A stretch of 24,427 bases of DNA from a virus. The position numbers and the translations under genes are program-made. The number at the start of each line of letters is the position of its first letter. Positions within the stretch are counted from its first letter, which is position 1. A model generated the notes under the pieces. It had not been told where the DNA came from. It did no database searches and worked only from the letters and a program-made list of their open reading frames with translations. The stretch is taken from positions 1 to 24,427 of IMG/VR virus record IMGVR_UViG_3300045912_000331. The stretch is one strand, 5' to 3'. Positions 7,564 through 16,204 of the stretch are shown here, piece after piece.

Positions 7564-7956
7564 ATGGCGCAGCTCGCCGCCAACCTGCAGCGCACCTACG
7601 TGCTCGGCGACGAGGCCGAGTATCCCGCCTCCACCGGCGCCGTCTATGAGGGCAGCGCGGTCGGCCTCACCTCCGGCTACGCCCGCCAGCTCGTCGCCGG
7701 GGACCCCTTCGTCGGCTTCGCCGTGCAGGGCTGCCCCGCCAGCGGCGCGAACGGCACCAACACCGTGACCGTGAAGTTGGAAGGCCGCGTGATCGTGTTT
7801 ATCTCGGGCATCGCGCTGACGAACGTGAACGCCCCGGTCTATGCCAGCGACGGCAACACCTTCACCCTCACGCAGTTCACGAACACGCTGATCGGCAAGG
7901 TCGTGCGCGTCGCCGGCACGAACCTCGCCGAGGTCGAGTTCAAGGCCGGCGCCTGA
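7564..7956 (+). CDS. Head decoration / capsid cement protein
   Basis: A 130-residue, small, beta-rich protein located between the scaffold/protease and the major capsid gene, the position of lambda gpD and of DUF2190-type cement proteins. The N-terminal part (TGAVYEGSAVGLTSGYARQLVAG) and the regular alternation of hydrophobic residues with glycine and threonine resemble the DUF2190-type fold (inference). It would bind the outside of the expanded capsid and stabilise it. A strong AAGGAG (7551-7556) precedes the ATG at good spacing, as expected for an abundant protein. The family assignment is less certain than the role. Confidence 0.7.
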   Translation: MAQLAANLQRTYVLGDEAEYPASTGAVYEGSAVGLTSGYARQLVAGDPFVGFAVQGCPASGANGTNTVTVKLEGRVIVFISGIALTNVNAPVYASDGNTFTLTQFTNTLIGKVVRVAGTNLAEVEFKAGA

Positions 7957-8037
7957 TAGCGCCGCTTCCCGACATCTCCGCGCGCCGGCCTCCGCGCCGG
8001 TCCTCTTCCAACCATCCGCTGAAAGGAACACCGGAAC

Positions 8038-8994
8038 ATGTCCGGCACCGTCACCGGCGCGCTCGGCAGCCGCGCCATCATCGGCCGCTTCTACCGCACC
8101 CTCGAGGAGACGCAGGTCGCCTCCTGGGTCGGCGGCCTCGCCATGCCGATCGAGAGCAACCAGGAGAGCGAGGAATACAAGTGGCTCGGCATGGCGCCGG
8201 CGCTGCGCGAATGGGCCGGCGGGCGGCAGGCCAAGGGCTTCCGCGACAACGGCCTGGTGGTGAAGAACAAGGTGTTCGAGGCGACGCTGCGCGTCAGCCT
8301 CGACGACCTGCGCCGCGACAAGACCGGCCAGATCATGGTTCGCGTGGACGAGCTCGCGGCCCGTGCGGCGCTGCATCCGGCGAAGCTGATCTCGACCCTG
8401 ATCAACGGCGGCGAGAGCGGCCTCTGCTACGACGGGCAGTTCTTCTTCGACACCGACCACGCCGAGGGCGACAGCGGCACGCAGTCCAACTCCATCGTCT
8501 ATGACATCAGCGACGGCGGCACCGGCGGCACGCCCACCGTGCCGACGCCGCTGACCATCCAGCGCGCGGTGATGGCCGCCGTGTCGCAGATGATGGGCTT
8601 CAAGGACGACCAGGGCGAGCCGATGAACGAGACGGCGAGCCAGTTCATCTGCATGGTGCCGCCGAGCTACATGGGCGCCACCACCACGGCGCTGTCCTCG
8701 CGCATGCTGGCGAACACCGAGGACAACCCGCTCGCGGGCGGTGCCGGCGGCTTCACCGTGGTGCCGGTGATCAACCCGCGCTTGACCTGGACCACGAAGC
8801 TCGCGGTCTTCCGCGCCGACGGGCGCGTGAAGCCCTTCATCTGGCAGGAGGAGGAAGGCACCCGCGTCGCCGCGGTCGCCGAGGGGTCCGAGCTCGAGTT
8901 CAACAACCGCGAGCACCACTACGGCGTGACCCGCATCTGCAACGCGGCCTACGGCTACTGGCAGCACGCCTGCCTCGTCACGCTGCAGGCCTGA
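8038..8994 (+). CDS. Major capsid protein, Mu gpT type
   Basis: A 318-residue protein. It carries the features I associate with the Mu gpT major head subunit family: WLGMAPALREWAGGR near residue 50, a following NKVFEATLRVSLDDLRRD, and CYDGQFFFDTDH near residue 135. It assembles the icosahedral shell with an HK97-like fold. The rest of the head module (terminase, portal, protease) is of lambda type, so the capsid gene looks exchanged relative to lambda's gpE. AAAGGA at 8022-8027 precedes the ATG. The gene ends five bases before the head-tail joining gene. Confidence 0.93.
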   Translation: MSGTVTGALGSRAIIGRFYRTLEETQVASWVGGLAMPIESNQESEEYKWLGMAPALREWAGGRQAKGFRDNGLVVKNKVFEATLRVSLDDLRRDKTGQIMVRVDELAARAALHPAKLISTLINGGESGLCYDGQFFFDTDHAEGDSGTQSNSIVYDISDGGTGGTPTVPTPLTIQRAVMAAVSQMMGFKDDQGEPMNETASQFICMVPPSYMGATTTALSSRMLANTEDNPLAGGAGGFTVVPVINPRLTWTTKLAVFRADGRVKPFIWQEEEGTRVAAVAEGSELEFNNREHHYGVTRICNAAYGYWQHACLVTLQA

Positions 8995-8998
8995 CGCC

Positions 8999-9331
8999 AT
9001 GGTGGATTTCGACCGGCTGGTAAACGCCGCCGTGGCGCGGAGCTTCGCGCGGCCGGTCGAGTTCCGCCGGGGCGCGCAGCCGCCCATCCAGGCGCGCGGG
9101 GTGTTCCACCGCCAGCACCTCGCGCTCGCCATGCCCGACGGCGCCGAGGTCTCGGCCATGCAGGCGAGCCTCTCCGTCCGCCTTTCCGATCTGCCGCCGG
9201 GCTACGTCCCGCAGCAGGGGGACGAGGTGACGATCGGCGCCGACCGCTGGCTGGTGCAGGACCCGCAGCCGGACGCCGAGGGCATGATGCGCCTGGTGCT
9301 CTCGGCCTACCAGGAATGGCCGGGCCCATGA
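8999..9331 (+). CDS. Head-tail joining protein, gpFII-like
   Basis: A 110-residue beta-rich protein. The pattern VSAMQASLSVRLSDLPPGY, then PQQGDEVTIGADRWLVQDPQ and a C-terminal DAEGMMRLVLS strand fits lambda gpFII-type joining proteins, which attach to the portal/gpW complex and form the surface to which the tail binds. Size and position directly after the major capsid gene agree. The ribosome site is weak, so translation may depend on coupling with the capsid gene. It overlaps the next gene by four bases if that gene starts at 9328. Confidence 0.75.
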   Translation: MVDFDRLVNAAVARSFARPVEFRRGAQPPIQARGVFHRQHLALAMPDGAEVSAMQASLSVRLSDLPPGYVPQQGDEVTIGADRWLVQDPQPDAEGMMRLVLSAYQEWPGP

Positions 9332-9945
9332 GCGGCCTCACCCGCGCCCAGCTTCGCGCCGCGGTGGTCGAGGGCCTGCGCACCGGCGTCCCCGGCCTCG
9401 GCGGGCGGGTCTTCCCGCTGCGGGCCTGGCCGTTGCAGATGGCGCAGATGCCGGCCGCGCTGGTCTATGACCGCGCCATCAGGCGCAGCACGCTCGCGCG
9501 CGCGCTTGCCGCACCCACCTACCGCACGCTGGTCAGCTTCGTGCTGGTGCTGCGCGCCGAGGGCGCGAGCGAGGCCGAGGTCACCGCCGCGCTCGATGCG
9601 TTGTCCGAGGGTGCCGAGGCCGCGCTGCTCACCTCGCCCGCCTTCATGGCGCTGGCCGAGGAGATCCCGGACATCGCGACCGAGCGCGAGATCCAGGCCG
9701 ATGCCGAGCGGGTGATCGGCCAGGACGCGGTGCAGTTCGACATGCAGTTCACCGAGGTGTTCGACCCGGCCGGGCTGCCGCCCTTCACCGAGGCGCGGCT
9801 GACGCTCGACACGACCGACCCCTTCGACCGCGACGGCCCCTATCCGCCGATCGGCGACTTCCCGCCGCCCGCGCCGCCGCCGCGCCGCAGCGGGCCGGAC
9901 GGCCGCGCCGAGGCCGAGATCCGCATCACCTACCCGCAGCCCTGA
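9328..9945 (+). CDS. Probable tail terminator / tail completion protein
   Basis: A 205-residue protein between the joining protein and the sheath, where Mu encodes gp37 (K). A core of about 160 residues alternates helices and strands (LRAAVVEGL, AALVYDRAIRR, YRTLVSFVLVLRAEG, a helical ALDALSEGAEAALL), as in tail terminator proteins that cap the finished tube and join tail to head. The last 45 residues are proline-rich (DFPPPAPPPRR). ATG 9328 gives an ATGA overlap with the upstream gene; an in-frame ATG at 9316 is possible but has less room for a ribosome site. The family is inferred mainly from position and fold pattern. Confidence 0.6.
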   Translation: MSGLTRAQLRAAVVEGLRTGVPGLGGRVFPLRAWPLQMAQMPAALVYDRAIRRSTLARALAAPTYRTLVSFVLVLRAEGASEAEVTAALDALSEGAEAALLTSPAFMALAEEIPDIATEREIQADAERVIGQDAVQFDMQFTEVFDPAGLPPFTEARLTLDTTDPFDRDGPYPPIGDFPPPAPPPRRSGPDGRAEAEIRITYPQP

Positions 9946-9958
9946 GGAGGGAGAGCCC

Positions 9959-11431
9959 ATGTCGGGTTCGATCAGCTTCAACACGATCCCCGCGCTGCTC
10001 CGCCAGCCGCTGTTCTACGCGGAGTTCGACCCCAGCCGCGCGGGCGTCGGCGCCATCGCGAAGCGGTCCCTGCTCATCGGGCAGGCGACGAGCGTCGTGC
10101 CGGCGGAGGTCACCTACCTGCCCTCCGCCGACCAGGTGGGGGAAGTCTGCGGCTGGGGCTCGCAGATCGCGCGGATGATGCGCGCCTATCGCGCCAACGA
10201 CCCGAACGGCGAGGTCTGGGTGCTGCCGCTTCAGGACAACAACGCGGGCGTGGCGGCGACCGGCACGGTCGTCTTCACCGGCCCGGCGACGGCGGCCGGC
10301 GTGCTCGCGCTCTACATCGGGGGGGAGCGTGTGCAGGTCGGGGTCGCGAATGCCGATACCGCGACCGCGATTGCGACCGCCACGGCGGCGGCGGTGAACG
10401 CGGATGTGCGGCTGCCGGTCACGGCCTCGGCCTCCTCGGGCACGGTCACGCTCACGGCGCGCAACAAGGGCACCGCGGGCAACCACATCGACATCCGCAT
10501 GAACTACCGCGGCATCGCCGCCGGGGAGCAGACGCCGGCCGGCGTGGGGGTGACCATCACCGCCATGTCCGGCGGCGCGGGCGACCCGTCCCTCGCCACG
10601 CTCGCCGCGACGCTGGGCGAGGAGCCCTACGACTTCATCTGCATGCCCTGGACCACGAGCGACGCGCTCGACGCCTTCCAGGACCTGATGAGCGATGTCT
10701 CGGGCCGCTGGTCCTATTCCCAGCAGATCTGGGGGCATGTCTGGACGGCCGCGCGCGGCACCTCCGCGAACCTCATCACGTTGGGGGAATCGCGCAACGA
10801 CCCGCACACCTCCATCTTCGGCTATGACGGCTCGCCCACCTGCCCGGCGGTGGTGGCGGCGGCGGTCATGGGCCGCGCCGCCCCGGCGCTGATCGCCGAC
10901 CCCGCCCGGCCGGTCTGGACGCTGCAACTCCTCGGCGTGCTCCCGCCGCCGCGCAACAAGCGGTTCGCCTTCACCGAGCGGGAGACGCTGCTCAACAAGG
11001 GCATCTCGATCTTCCGCCACGTCCAGGACGCGACGACGATCGGCCGCGCGGTCGTGACCTACCAGCGCAACGCCTTCGGCCAGCCGAGCACCGCCTACTA
11101 CGACACGCACCAGATGTATCAGCTCATGGAGATCATCCGGCGCACGCGGCTGCCCGCCGAGCAGAAGTATGCGCGCAGCAAGCTCGCGAACGACGGCACG
11201 CGGTTCGGCCCCGGCCAGCCCATCGCCACACCCGCGACCTTCAAGGCAGAGCTGGTGGCGCAGTATGTGGCGATGGAGGCCGATGGCCTGGTCGAGAACG
11301 CCGAGGCCTTCATCCGCAACACCATCGTGCAGCGCAACCCGAACGATCCCTCGCGCCTCGATGTCCTCTACGCGCCGGACCTCGTGAACGCGCTCGCCGT
11401 GATCGCGGTGCTGGTGCAGTTCCGCAATTGA
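9959..11431 (+). CDS. Contractile tail sheath protein, Mu gpL type
   Basis: A 490-residue sheath subunit that surrounds the tail tube and contracts to drive it through the cell envelope. The start (ISFNTIPALLRQPLFYAEFD) and conserved-looking VWVLPLQDN, YDFICMPWT and the C-terminal segments around RLDVLYAPDLVNAL are typical of Mu-like sheaths. An inserted beta domain rich in alanine, threonine and glycine lies at about residues 98-185 and probably projects from the sheath. GGAGGGAG at 9946-9953 is a strong ribosome site. It is the main evidence that the virion has a contractile tail. Confidence 0.93.
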   Translation: MSGSISFNTIPALLRQPLFYAEFDPSRAGVGAIAKRSLLIGQATSVVPAEVTYLPSADQVGEVCGWGSQIARMMRAYRANDPNGEVWVLPLQDNNAGVAATGTVVFTGPATAAGVLALYIGGERVQVGVANADTATAIATATAAAVNADVRLPVTASASSGTVTLTARNKGTAGNHIDIRMNYRGIAAGEQTPAGVGVTITAMSGGAGDPSLATLAATLGEEPYDFICMPWTTSDALDAFQDLMSDVSGRWSYSQQIWGHVWTAARGTSANLITLGESRNDPHTSIFGYDGSPTCPAVVAAAVMGRAAPALIADPARPVWTLQLLGVLPPPRNKRFAFTERETLLNKGISIFRHVQDATTIGRAVVTYQRNAFGQPSTAYYDTHQMYQLMEIIRRTRLPAEQKYARSKLANDGTRFGPGQPIATPATFKAELVAQYVAMEADGLVENAEAFIRNTIVQRNPNDPSRLDVLYAPDLVNALAVIAVLVQFRN

Positions 11432-11445
11432 TGGAGGCCTGACCC

Positions 11446-11814
11446 ATGGCATTCAAGCGTGTCGCCGGCACCTGCTACCTGAAGCGGGACGGCGTGCAGT
11501 TCGCCCTGCGCGGGCAGCTCACCATCAACCCGGCCTCCGTGACGCGGGAGGGGCTTGCGGGCCTCGATGGGGTGCATGGCTTCAAGGAAAGCCCCCGCGT
11601 GCCGTTCATCGAGGCGCAGCTCACCAAGGGGCCGGAGCTCTCGCTGCGCGAGATCGAGGGCATCACCAACGCCACCATCACCGCCGAATGCGCCGACGGC
11701 ACGGTCTATGTGCTGTCCGAGGCGTGGCAGGCCGGAGACCTCGCGCTCGACGCCGCCGAGGGCCAGGTCACGGTGCGCTTCGAGGGCGGGGCCTGCCGGG
11801 AAATCGCCGCGTGA
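11446..11814 (+). CDS. Tail tube protein, Mu gpM type
   Basis: A 122-residue protein directly downstream of the sheath gene. The N-terminus (VAGTCYLKRDGVQFALRG), the middle (HGFKESPRVPFIEAQLTKG) and the strand-rich remainder fit the Mu tail tube family (PF10618), which stacks in hexameric rings inside the sheath. GGAGG at 11433-11437 lies eight bases before the ATG. It ends by overlapping the GTG start of the tail assembly chaperone. Confidence 0.9.
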   Translation: MAFKRVAGTCYLKRDGVQFALRGQLTINPASVTREGLAGLDGVHGFKESPRVPFIEAQLTKGPELSLREIEGITNATITAECADGTVYVLSEAWQAGDLALDAAEGQVTVRFEGGACREIAA

Positions 11815-12101
11815 CCGTCCGCGTCACCCTCTCCGCGCCGATCGAGGCGCATGGCGAGACGCTCACCGAGATCACGCTGCGCGAGCCGACCGGGCGCGAC
11901 CTGCGCCTCTGCGGCCTGCCCTACCGCATCGCCATGGAGACCGGGGAGGCGACGATCGACGCGCCGGCCATGGCCAAGATGATCGCGGCGCTTGCCGCCA
12001 TCCCGCCCTCGGCGGTGGACCGGCTGAGTGCCGAGGACTGGCAGGCGGCGATGGGCGCCGTGCTGGGTTTTTTCGGCAAGGCGGAGGCGGCGGCCTCCTG
12101 A
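11811..12101 (+). CDS. Tail assembly chaperone, short form (Mu gp41-like)
   Basis: A 96-residue protein starting with GTG at 11811, overlapping the tube stop (GTGA). The segment ITLREPTGRDLRLCGLPYRI and the helical C-terminus (LSAEDWQAAMGAVLGFF) match phage tail assembly chaperones (Mu gp41, lambda gpG role), which coat the tape measure during tail assembly and are absent from the finished virion. Near its end lies a T TTT TTC slippery heptamer that would allow a minority of ribosomes to shift and make a longer form. Confidence 0.82.
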   Translation: MTVRVTLSAPIEAHGETLTEITLREPTGRDLRLCGLPYRIAMETGEATIDAPAMAKMIAALAAIPPSAVDRLSAEDWQAAMGAVLGFFGKAEAAAS

Positions 12102-12247
12102 GCCCGGAAGACCTGCTCGCCGCCTATTTCGACGCGGCGCGCTTCTGGGCCGCCATCGAATACGTGATGGCGCTGGGCTTCGACGACCTGGCGCTGCACC
12201 TCGAACACGCGCAGCGCATCGCGAAGGCTGAAAGGGGACAGGGGTGA
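11811..12247 (+). CDS. Tail assembly chaperone, -1 frameshift product
   Basis: Ribosomes slipping by -1 on T TTT TTC at 12068-12074 would continue in the second frame to the stop at 12245-12247. The product would be about 145 residues: 88 from the short form followed by 57 from the new frame. The added part (LSPEDLLAAYFDAARFW and a helical tail ending in KAERGQG) is helical and has no good start of its own. A GGAGGC/GCCTCC hairpin (12083-12098) lies eight bases after the heptamer. This mirrors the lambda G/GT arrangement. The stop overlaps the tape measure start (GTGA). Confidence 0.8.
12068..12098 (+). promoter_or_regulatory. Programmed -1 frameshift signal (slippery heptamer plus hairpin)
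   Basis: The heptamer T TTT TTC at 12068-12074 is in the correct register (zero-frame codons TTT, TTC). After an eight-base spacer a perfect six-pair stem GGAGGC/GCCTCC with loop GGCG spans 12083-12098. Six consecutive T are otherwise rare in this GC-rich sequence. Confidence 0.8.
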
Positions 12248-13785
12248 GCGGGACGACCAGCCGGCAGTTCCAGGCGGTGGTGACGGTCAGTGACCGCACC
12301 GCCGGCCCGCTGGCGGCCATCTCCGCGCGCCTGCGCGCCATTGCGGGCATGAACGGCCTGCAGCGCATCCAGGCCGCCACCGTCGCGGTGCGCCAGTCCT
12401 TCACCCAGCTCGCGGGCTCGCTCACGCGGCTTGCGGTGCCGCTCGCCGTGCTCGGCGGCGCCGGGGCGGCCGGGCTCTACTCCATGGTCCGGGCCACGGT
12501 GGATGCCGGCGGCGCGCTGCAGGACATGGCCGCGCGCCTCGGCATCGCGGTGGACCAGTTGCAGGCGCTGGACTATGCCGGCCGCCAGTCCGGCGTGAGC
12601 AGCGAGACGATGGCCGCGAGCCTCGAGCGGCTGCAGCGCGGCATCGCGGAGGCCGCCGCGGGGCGCAACCAGAACCTCGTCGCCCTGTTCCGCCAGCTCC
12701 GCATCCCGCTGCGGGACGCGAACGGCCAGATCCGCAGCGCCGCCGACCTGATGCCCGAACTGGCGCGCGCCTTCGAGGTGAACACCAACGCGGCCATGCG
12801 CACCCGCATGGCGATGGCCCTGTTCGGCCGCGCCGGCGGCCCGCTGATCGCGATGCTGTCCGAGGGCCAGGAGGCGCTGGCCGGCAATGTCGAGGAATGG
12901 CGCAGGCTCGATGGCGTGATCGGCGTCGAGCATGGCGCGATGCTCAAGCGTGTGGGGGACGCCATCACCCGCGTCCAGCAGGCGCTGACCGGCCTGCGCA
13001 ATGCCATCGTGGTGCAGCTCGCGCCCGCGCTCGAGCCGATGCTGAACCGGCTCGCGGAATGGATCGCGAGCAACAAGGAGATCATCAGCACCACCCTGGC
13101 CCGCTGGGTCCAGCAGCTCGGTGAAGCCCTCTCGCAGATCGACTGGGCGAAGGTGGTCGAGGATGTGCGCGCCTTCGTGAACACCGCGCGCGAGCTGTTC
13201 GAGAAGATCGGCGGCTGGCACACCGTCCTGATCGCGGTGGGGGCCTACATGGCCGGGCCGCTCATCGCCTCCATCACTGCGCTCGCGCTCGCCATCACCA
13301 CCACGCTGATACCGCCGCTGATCCGCGCCACGGGCCTGATGGCGGCCATGGGTGCCGCGCGCATCCCGGCCATTGCCGGCGCCGGCGCCGCCGGGCAGGC
13401 GGCAGCCGGTGCGGCCGGCGCGGCGGCCGGGCGCATGGGTGGCCTCGCCGGCCTCGGCGCCGCCGGGGCCATCGCGGGCGGTGCCGCGCTCCTCTACCAG
13501 AACATCAACCCGGTGACGCCGGACCAGGCACGCCGCCTCGGCCTGCCGAACCTGATGCAGCCGCAGGACGGCTACGACGTGACGGGCCGCCCCATTCCGG
13601 CCGACCGTTCCTCCCTCTACCGCCCGCAATCCGCCCCCGCGCCGGCCGCGCCGCAGGGGCAAGTGGATGTGCGCGTGCGCCTCGAAGGCCTGCCGCGCGG
13701 CTCGCAGGTGGATGCGCGAGCCACCGGCCAGGGCCTGCGCGATCCGCAAATCGACGTGGGCTTCGCCACGCTGGGGGCGCCATGA
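12244..13785 (+). CDS. Tail tape measure protein
   Basis: A 513-residue protein that sets tail length and is ejected ahead of the DNA. Residues about 90-215 hold the typical tape measure block: AARLGIAVDQLQALDYAGRQ, IAEAAAGRNQNLVALFRQL, LRDANGQIRSAADLMPEL and RTRMAMALFGRAG. Hydrophobic stretches lie near 61-80 and from about 327 to 370, followed by an alanine/glycine-rich region. Starts with GTG overlapping the frameshift-product stop. The length is short for a tape measure; on the rule of thumb of about 0.15 nm per residue the tail would be under 80 nm. It overlaps the gpN gene by four bases. Confidence 0.93.
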   Translation: MSGTTSRQFQAVVTVSDRTAGPLAAISARLRAIAGMNGLQRIQAATVAVRQSFTQLAGSLTRLAVPLAVLGGAGAAGLYSMVRATVDAGGALQDMAARLGIAVDQLQALDYAGRQSGVSSETMAASLERLQRGIAEAAAGRNQNLVALFRQLRIPLRDANGQIRSAADLMPELARAFEVNTNAAMRTRMAMALFGRAGGPLIAMLSEGQEALAGNVEEWRRLDGVIGVEHGAMLKRVGDAITRVQQALTGLRNAIVVQLAPALEPMLNRLAEWIASNKEIISTTLARWVQQLGEALSQIDWAKVVEDVRAFVNTARELFEKIGGWHTVLIAVGAYMAGPLIASITALALAITTTLIPPLIRATGLMAAMGAARIPAIAGAGAAGQAAAGAAGAAAGRMGGLAGLGAAGAIAGGAALLYQNINPVTPDQARRLGLPNLMQPQDGYDVTGRPIPADRSSLYRPQSAPAPAAPQGQVDVRVRLEGLPRGSQVDARATGQGLRDPQIDVGFATLGAP

Positions 13786-15077
13786 GCGGCTTCCTCGGCG
13801 CCGCGCAGGGCGCGCTTGATCAGGTCCGCATCTCGGGCGCGGGCGGCTTCGGCTGGCGCGCGGCGCTGCGCCCGGCCTCCTTCCGCGCGGTGCCCTTCCT
13901 CGTCACCGAAGCGGGGGGGGAGGACGGGCGGCGCATCGCCCTGCACGTCTTCCCGCTCCGCGACCAGCCCTTCACCGAGGATCTCGGCCGCCAGCCCCGC
14001 CGCTGGCGCATCACCGCCTACGTCATCGGGGATGGATACTTCGCCGACCGCGACGCGCTGATCGAGGCCTGCGCCGGCCAGGGCAGCGAGGAGCCGGGCA
14101 CGCTGGTCCATCCCTTCCTGGGCGAGCTCCGCGTCCGCTGCGAGCGGGTGGAATACACCGAGAGCCTCAAGGAAGGCCGGTTCTGCACCTTCGACCTCAC
14201 CTTCGTCGAGGCGGGGGCGGAGCCGAGCCCGACCGAACGCTTCGACACGCTGCGCCGCGTGGTCGCCACCGCCCGGCGGGTGATCCGCCTCGCGCAGACG
14301 GCCTACCGCATCGCCGCCATGGCGCGCGGGGACCTCGCGGGCTTCGCGCGCGGCGTGGCCTTCGGCTTCGTGCAGTCCTTCGCCGGGCGCCTCGGCCTCG
14401 GCTTTCTCTCCCTGCCGGGCTTCGATTTCGGCGCGCTGCGCAAGGGCATCGCGGCCCTGGCCGCGGACCCGGTGACCGACCCCGAGAGGGTGGCCGCGCT
14501 GCTGCCCGCGCCGCTGCTTGGCATGGCCACGGCGCCGCGTCTGCCGGCGCCCGTCGCGCCCGAGGGCCAGGCCTTCGCCAGCCGGAGCGACGCCGCGGCG
14601 GTGGCCGAGCCCTTCGACCTGCTGATGGCCGAGGCCCGTCGCCCCGCGCCCGCCGTCACCGACCCGGCCGAGCAGGCCGCGCTCTCGGCCCTGCACGGCC
14701 TTGCGCTCGATTCCGCGGCGGCGGCGGCGGCGGAGGCCGCCTCGGCGGCCGAATGGCGCAGCGCCGAGGCCGCGCTCGCCGCGCGCGACGCTCTGCTCGC
14801 GGTGCTGATCGCGCGGCAGGATGCGGCGGCCGATGCCGGGCAGGATGACCTCTTCGCCGCCTGGCGGGACCTCGCCGCCGCCGCCCGCACGGACCTCACC
14901 GACCGCGCGGCGCGGCTGCCGCGGGTGGCGCGCTATGCGCTGCCGGGGCCGCTGCCCGCCCTGGCGCTGGCGCAGCGCCTCCATGGCGACGCCGCGCGGG
15001 CGGATGAGCTGGTGGCGCTGGCGCGCGTGCCGCATCCGGGCTTCATGCCGGCGGAAGGGCCGTTCCTGCGGCCATGA
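13782..15077 (+). CDS. Mu gpN-like baseplate/DNA circularisation protein
   Basis: A 431-residue protein. Its first 130 residues match the DNA_circ_N domain: ASFRAVPFLVTEAGGEDGRR, the acidic-aromatic core PLRDQPFTEDLGR, then GTLVHPFLGELRVRCE and CTFDLTFVEAG. In Mu this protein is a tail/baseplate component, and the circularisation name is historical. The rest is helical and very alanine-rich, with a LALDSAAAAAAEAASAAEW stretch near 305-325. It follows the tape measure and precedes gpP, the same order as in Mu. Confidence 0.9.
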   Translation: MSGFLGAAQGALDQVRISGAGGFGWRAALRPASFRAVPFLVTEAGGEDGRRIALHVFPLRDQPFTEDLGRQPRRWRITAYVIGDGYFADRDALIEACAGQGSEEPGTLVHPFLGELRVRCERVEYTESLKEGRFCTFDLTFVEAGAEPSPTERFDTLRRVVATARRVIRLAQTAYRIAAMARGDLAGFARGVAFGFVQSFAGRLGLGFLSLPGFDFGALRKGIAALAADPVTDPERVAALLPAPLLGMATAPRLPAPVAPEGQAFASRSDAAAVAEPFDLLMAEARRPAPAVTDPAEQAALSALHGLALDSAAAAAAEAASAAEWRSAEAALAARDALLAVLIARQDAAADAGQDDLFAAWRDLAAAARTDLTDRAARLPRVARYALPGPLPALALAQRLHGDAARADELVALARVPHPGFMPAEGPFLRP

Positions 15078-16204
15078 GCGACGTGCCCGAGCTGCTGGTG
15101 GACGGCCGCATCTACGCCGGCTGGACGGAGATGCGCGTCACCCGCGCCATGGACCGCGCGGCGGCGGATTTCGACCTGCGCGTGTCCGAACGCTGGCCGG
15201 GCCGCCTCGATCCGTGGCGGCTGCAACCCTTCACGCCCGTGGTGCTGCGCTTCGGGCGGGACGTGGTGCTGACCGGCTATGTGGACTACGCCGCGCCGGA
15301 GGCGGACGAGAAGACGCACCGCGTGCGCATCGTCGGACGCAGCAAGACGGCCGACCTCGTGGACTGCACGCCCGAGATCGCGGGCACCGAGTTCCGCGGC
15401 GCCACGCTGCCCGCCATCGCCCGCGCGCTGGCGCGCCCCTTCGGGGTGGAGGTGGTGGAGGAAGTGCCGCCCGGCGCGCCATTCAGCGTGGAGGCGAAGG
15501 ACCGCACCGACACCGCCTGGGAGACGATCGAGCGCCTGGCGCGCATGCGCGGCGTGCTGGCCCATGACGACGAGCAGGGGCGCCTCGTGCTCACCCGCGC
15601 CGGCAGCCGCCGCGCCTCGGGGGAGCTGGTGATGGGCCGCAACATCGTCGCGGCCTCCGCCAAACTCGACGGCTCGAAGCGATACAGCCGCTACGTGGTC
15701 CTCAGCCAGCGCCAGACCGGCGCGGCGGTGGCGCGCGACGGCGACGGGGATGATGACGACAGCGAGCCCGACGAGCGCCCGAATGCGGGCGTGCAGGTCT
15801 CCGTTTCCGGCGTGGCGGAGGACCCGGACGTGCCCCGCTACCGCCCGCGCATCCTGCGCAGCGAAGGCAGCGGGGATGCGGCCTTCGCCCGCGCGCGCGC
15901 CGTCTGGGCCGCGGCATCGGCGCGCGGCAAGGCGGTGCAGGCGGAGATCACGGTCCAGGGCTGGCGGCAGCAGGACGGGCGGCTCTGGCGCGTGAACGAG
16001 CTGATCAAGGTGCGGGCGGACTGGATGCGGCTCGATCACGAGCTGCTGATCGTCGGCACCGAGTTCACGCTCGAGGATACCGGCCGCCGCACCGTGCTGA
16101 CGGTGACGCCGCCCGAGGCGATGACGCCCGAGCCCGAGGCCGAGAATCGCCGCGGCGGCGGCTCCGGCGGCGGCTCCTGGGGCGATCTGAGGCCGATCCG
16201 ATGA
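15074..16204 (+). CDS. Mu gpP-like baseplate hub protein
   Basis: A 376-residue baseplate hub. The start (PELLVDGRIYAGWTEMRVTR), then ADFDLRVSERWPG and VVLTGYVDYAAPEADEKTH match Mu gpP (gp44), which belongs to the same superfamily as P2 gpD and T4 gp27 and forms the ring under the tube that carries the spike. A middle acidic linker (DGDGDDDDSEPDE, about residues 223-235) and a C-terminal glycine-rich tail (RRGGGSGGGSWG) are probably flexible. It is coupled to both neighbours by ATGA overlaps. Confidence 0.9.
   Translation: MSDVPELLVDGRIYAGWTEMRVTRAMDRAAADFDLRVSERWPGRLDPWRLQPFTPVVLRFGRDVVLTGYVDYAAPEADEKTHRVRIVGRSKTADLVDCTPEIAGTEFRGATLPAIARALARPFGVEVVEEVPPGAPFSVEAKDRTDTAWETIERLARMRGVLAHDDEQGRLVLTRAGSRRASGELVMGRNIVAASAKLDGSKRYSRYVVLSQRQTGAAVARDGDGDDDDSEPDERPNAGVQVSVSGVAEDPDVPRYRPRILRSEGSGDAAFARARAVWAAASARGKAVQAEITVQGWRQQDGRLWRVNELIKVRADWMRLDHELLIVGTEFTLEDTGRRTVLTVTPPEAMTPEPEAENRRGGGSGGGSWGDLRPIR

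Noticed and set aside
9926-11452. Antisense reading frame of 508 codons opposite the sheath gene
   Set aside because: Shadow of the sheath gene; no recognisable motif.
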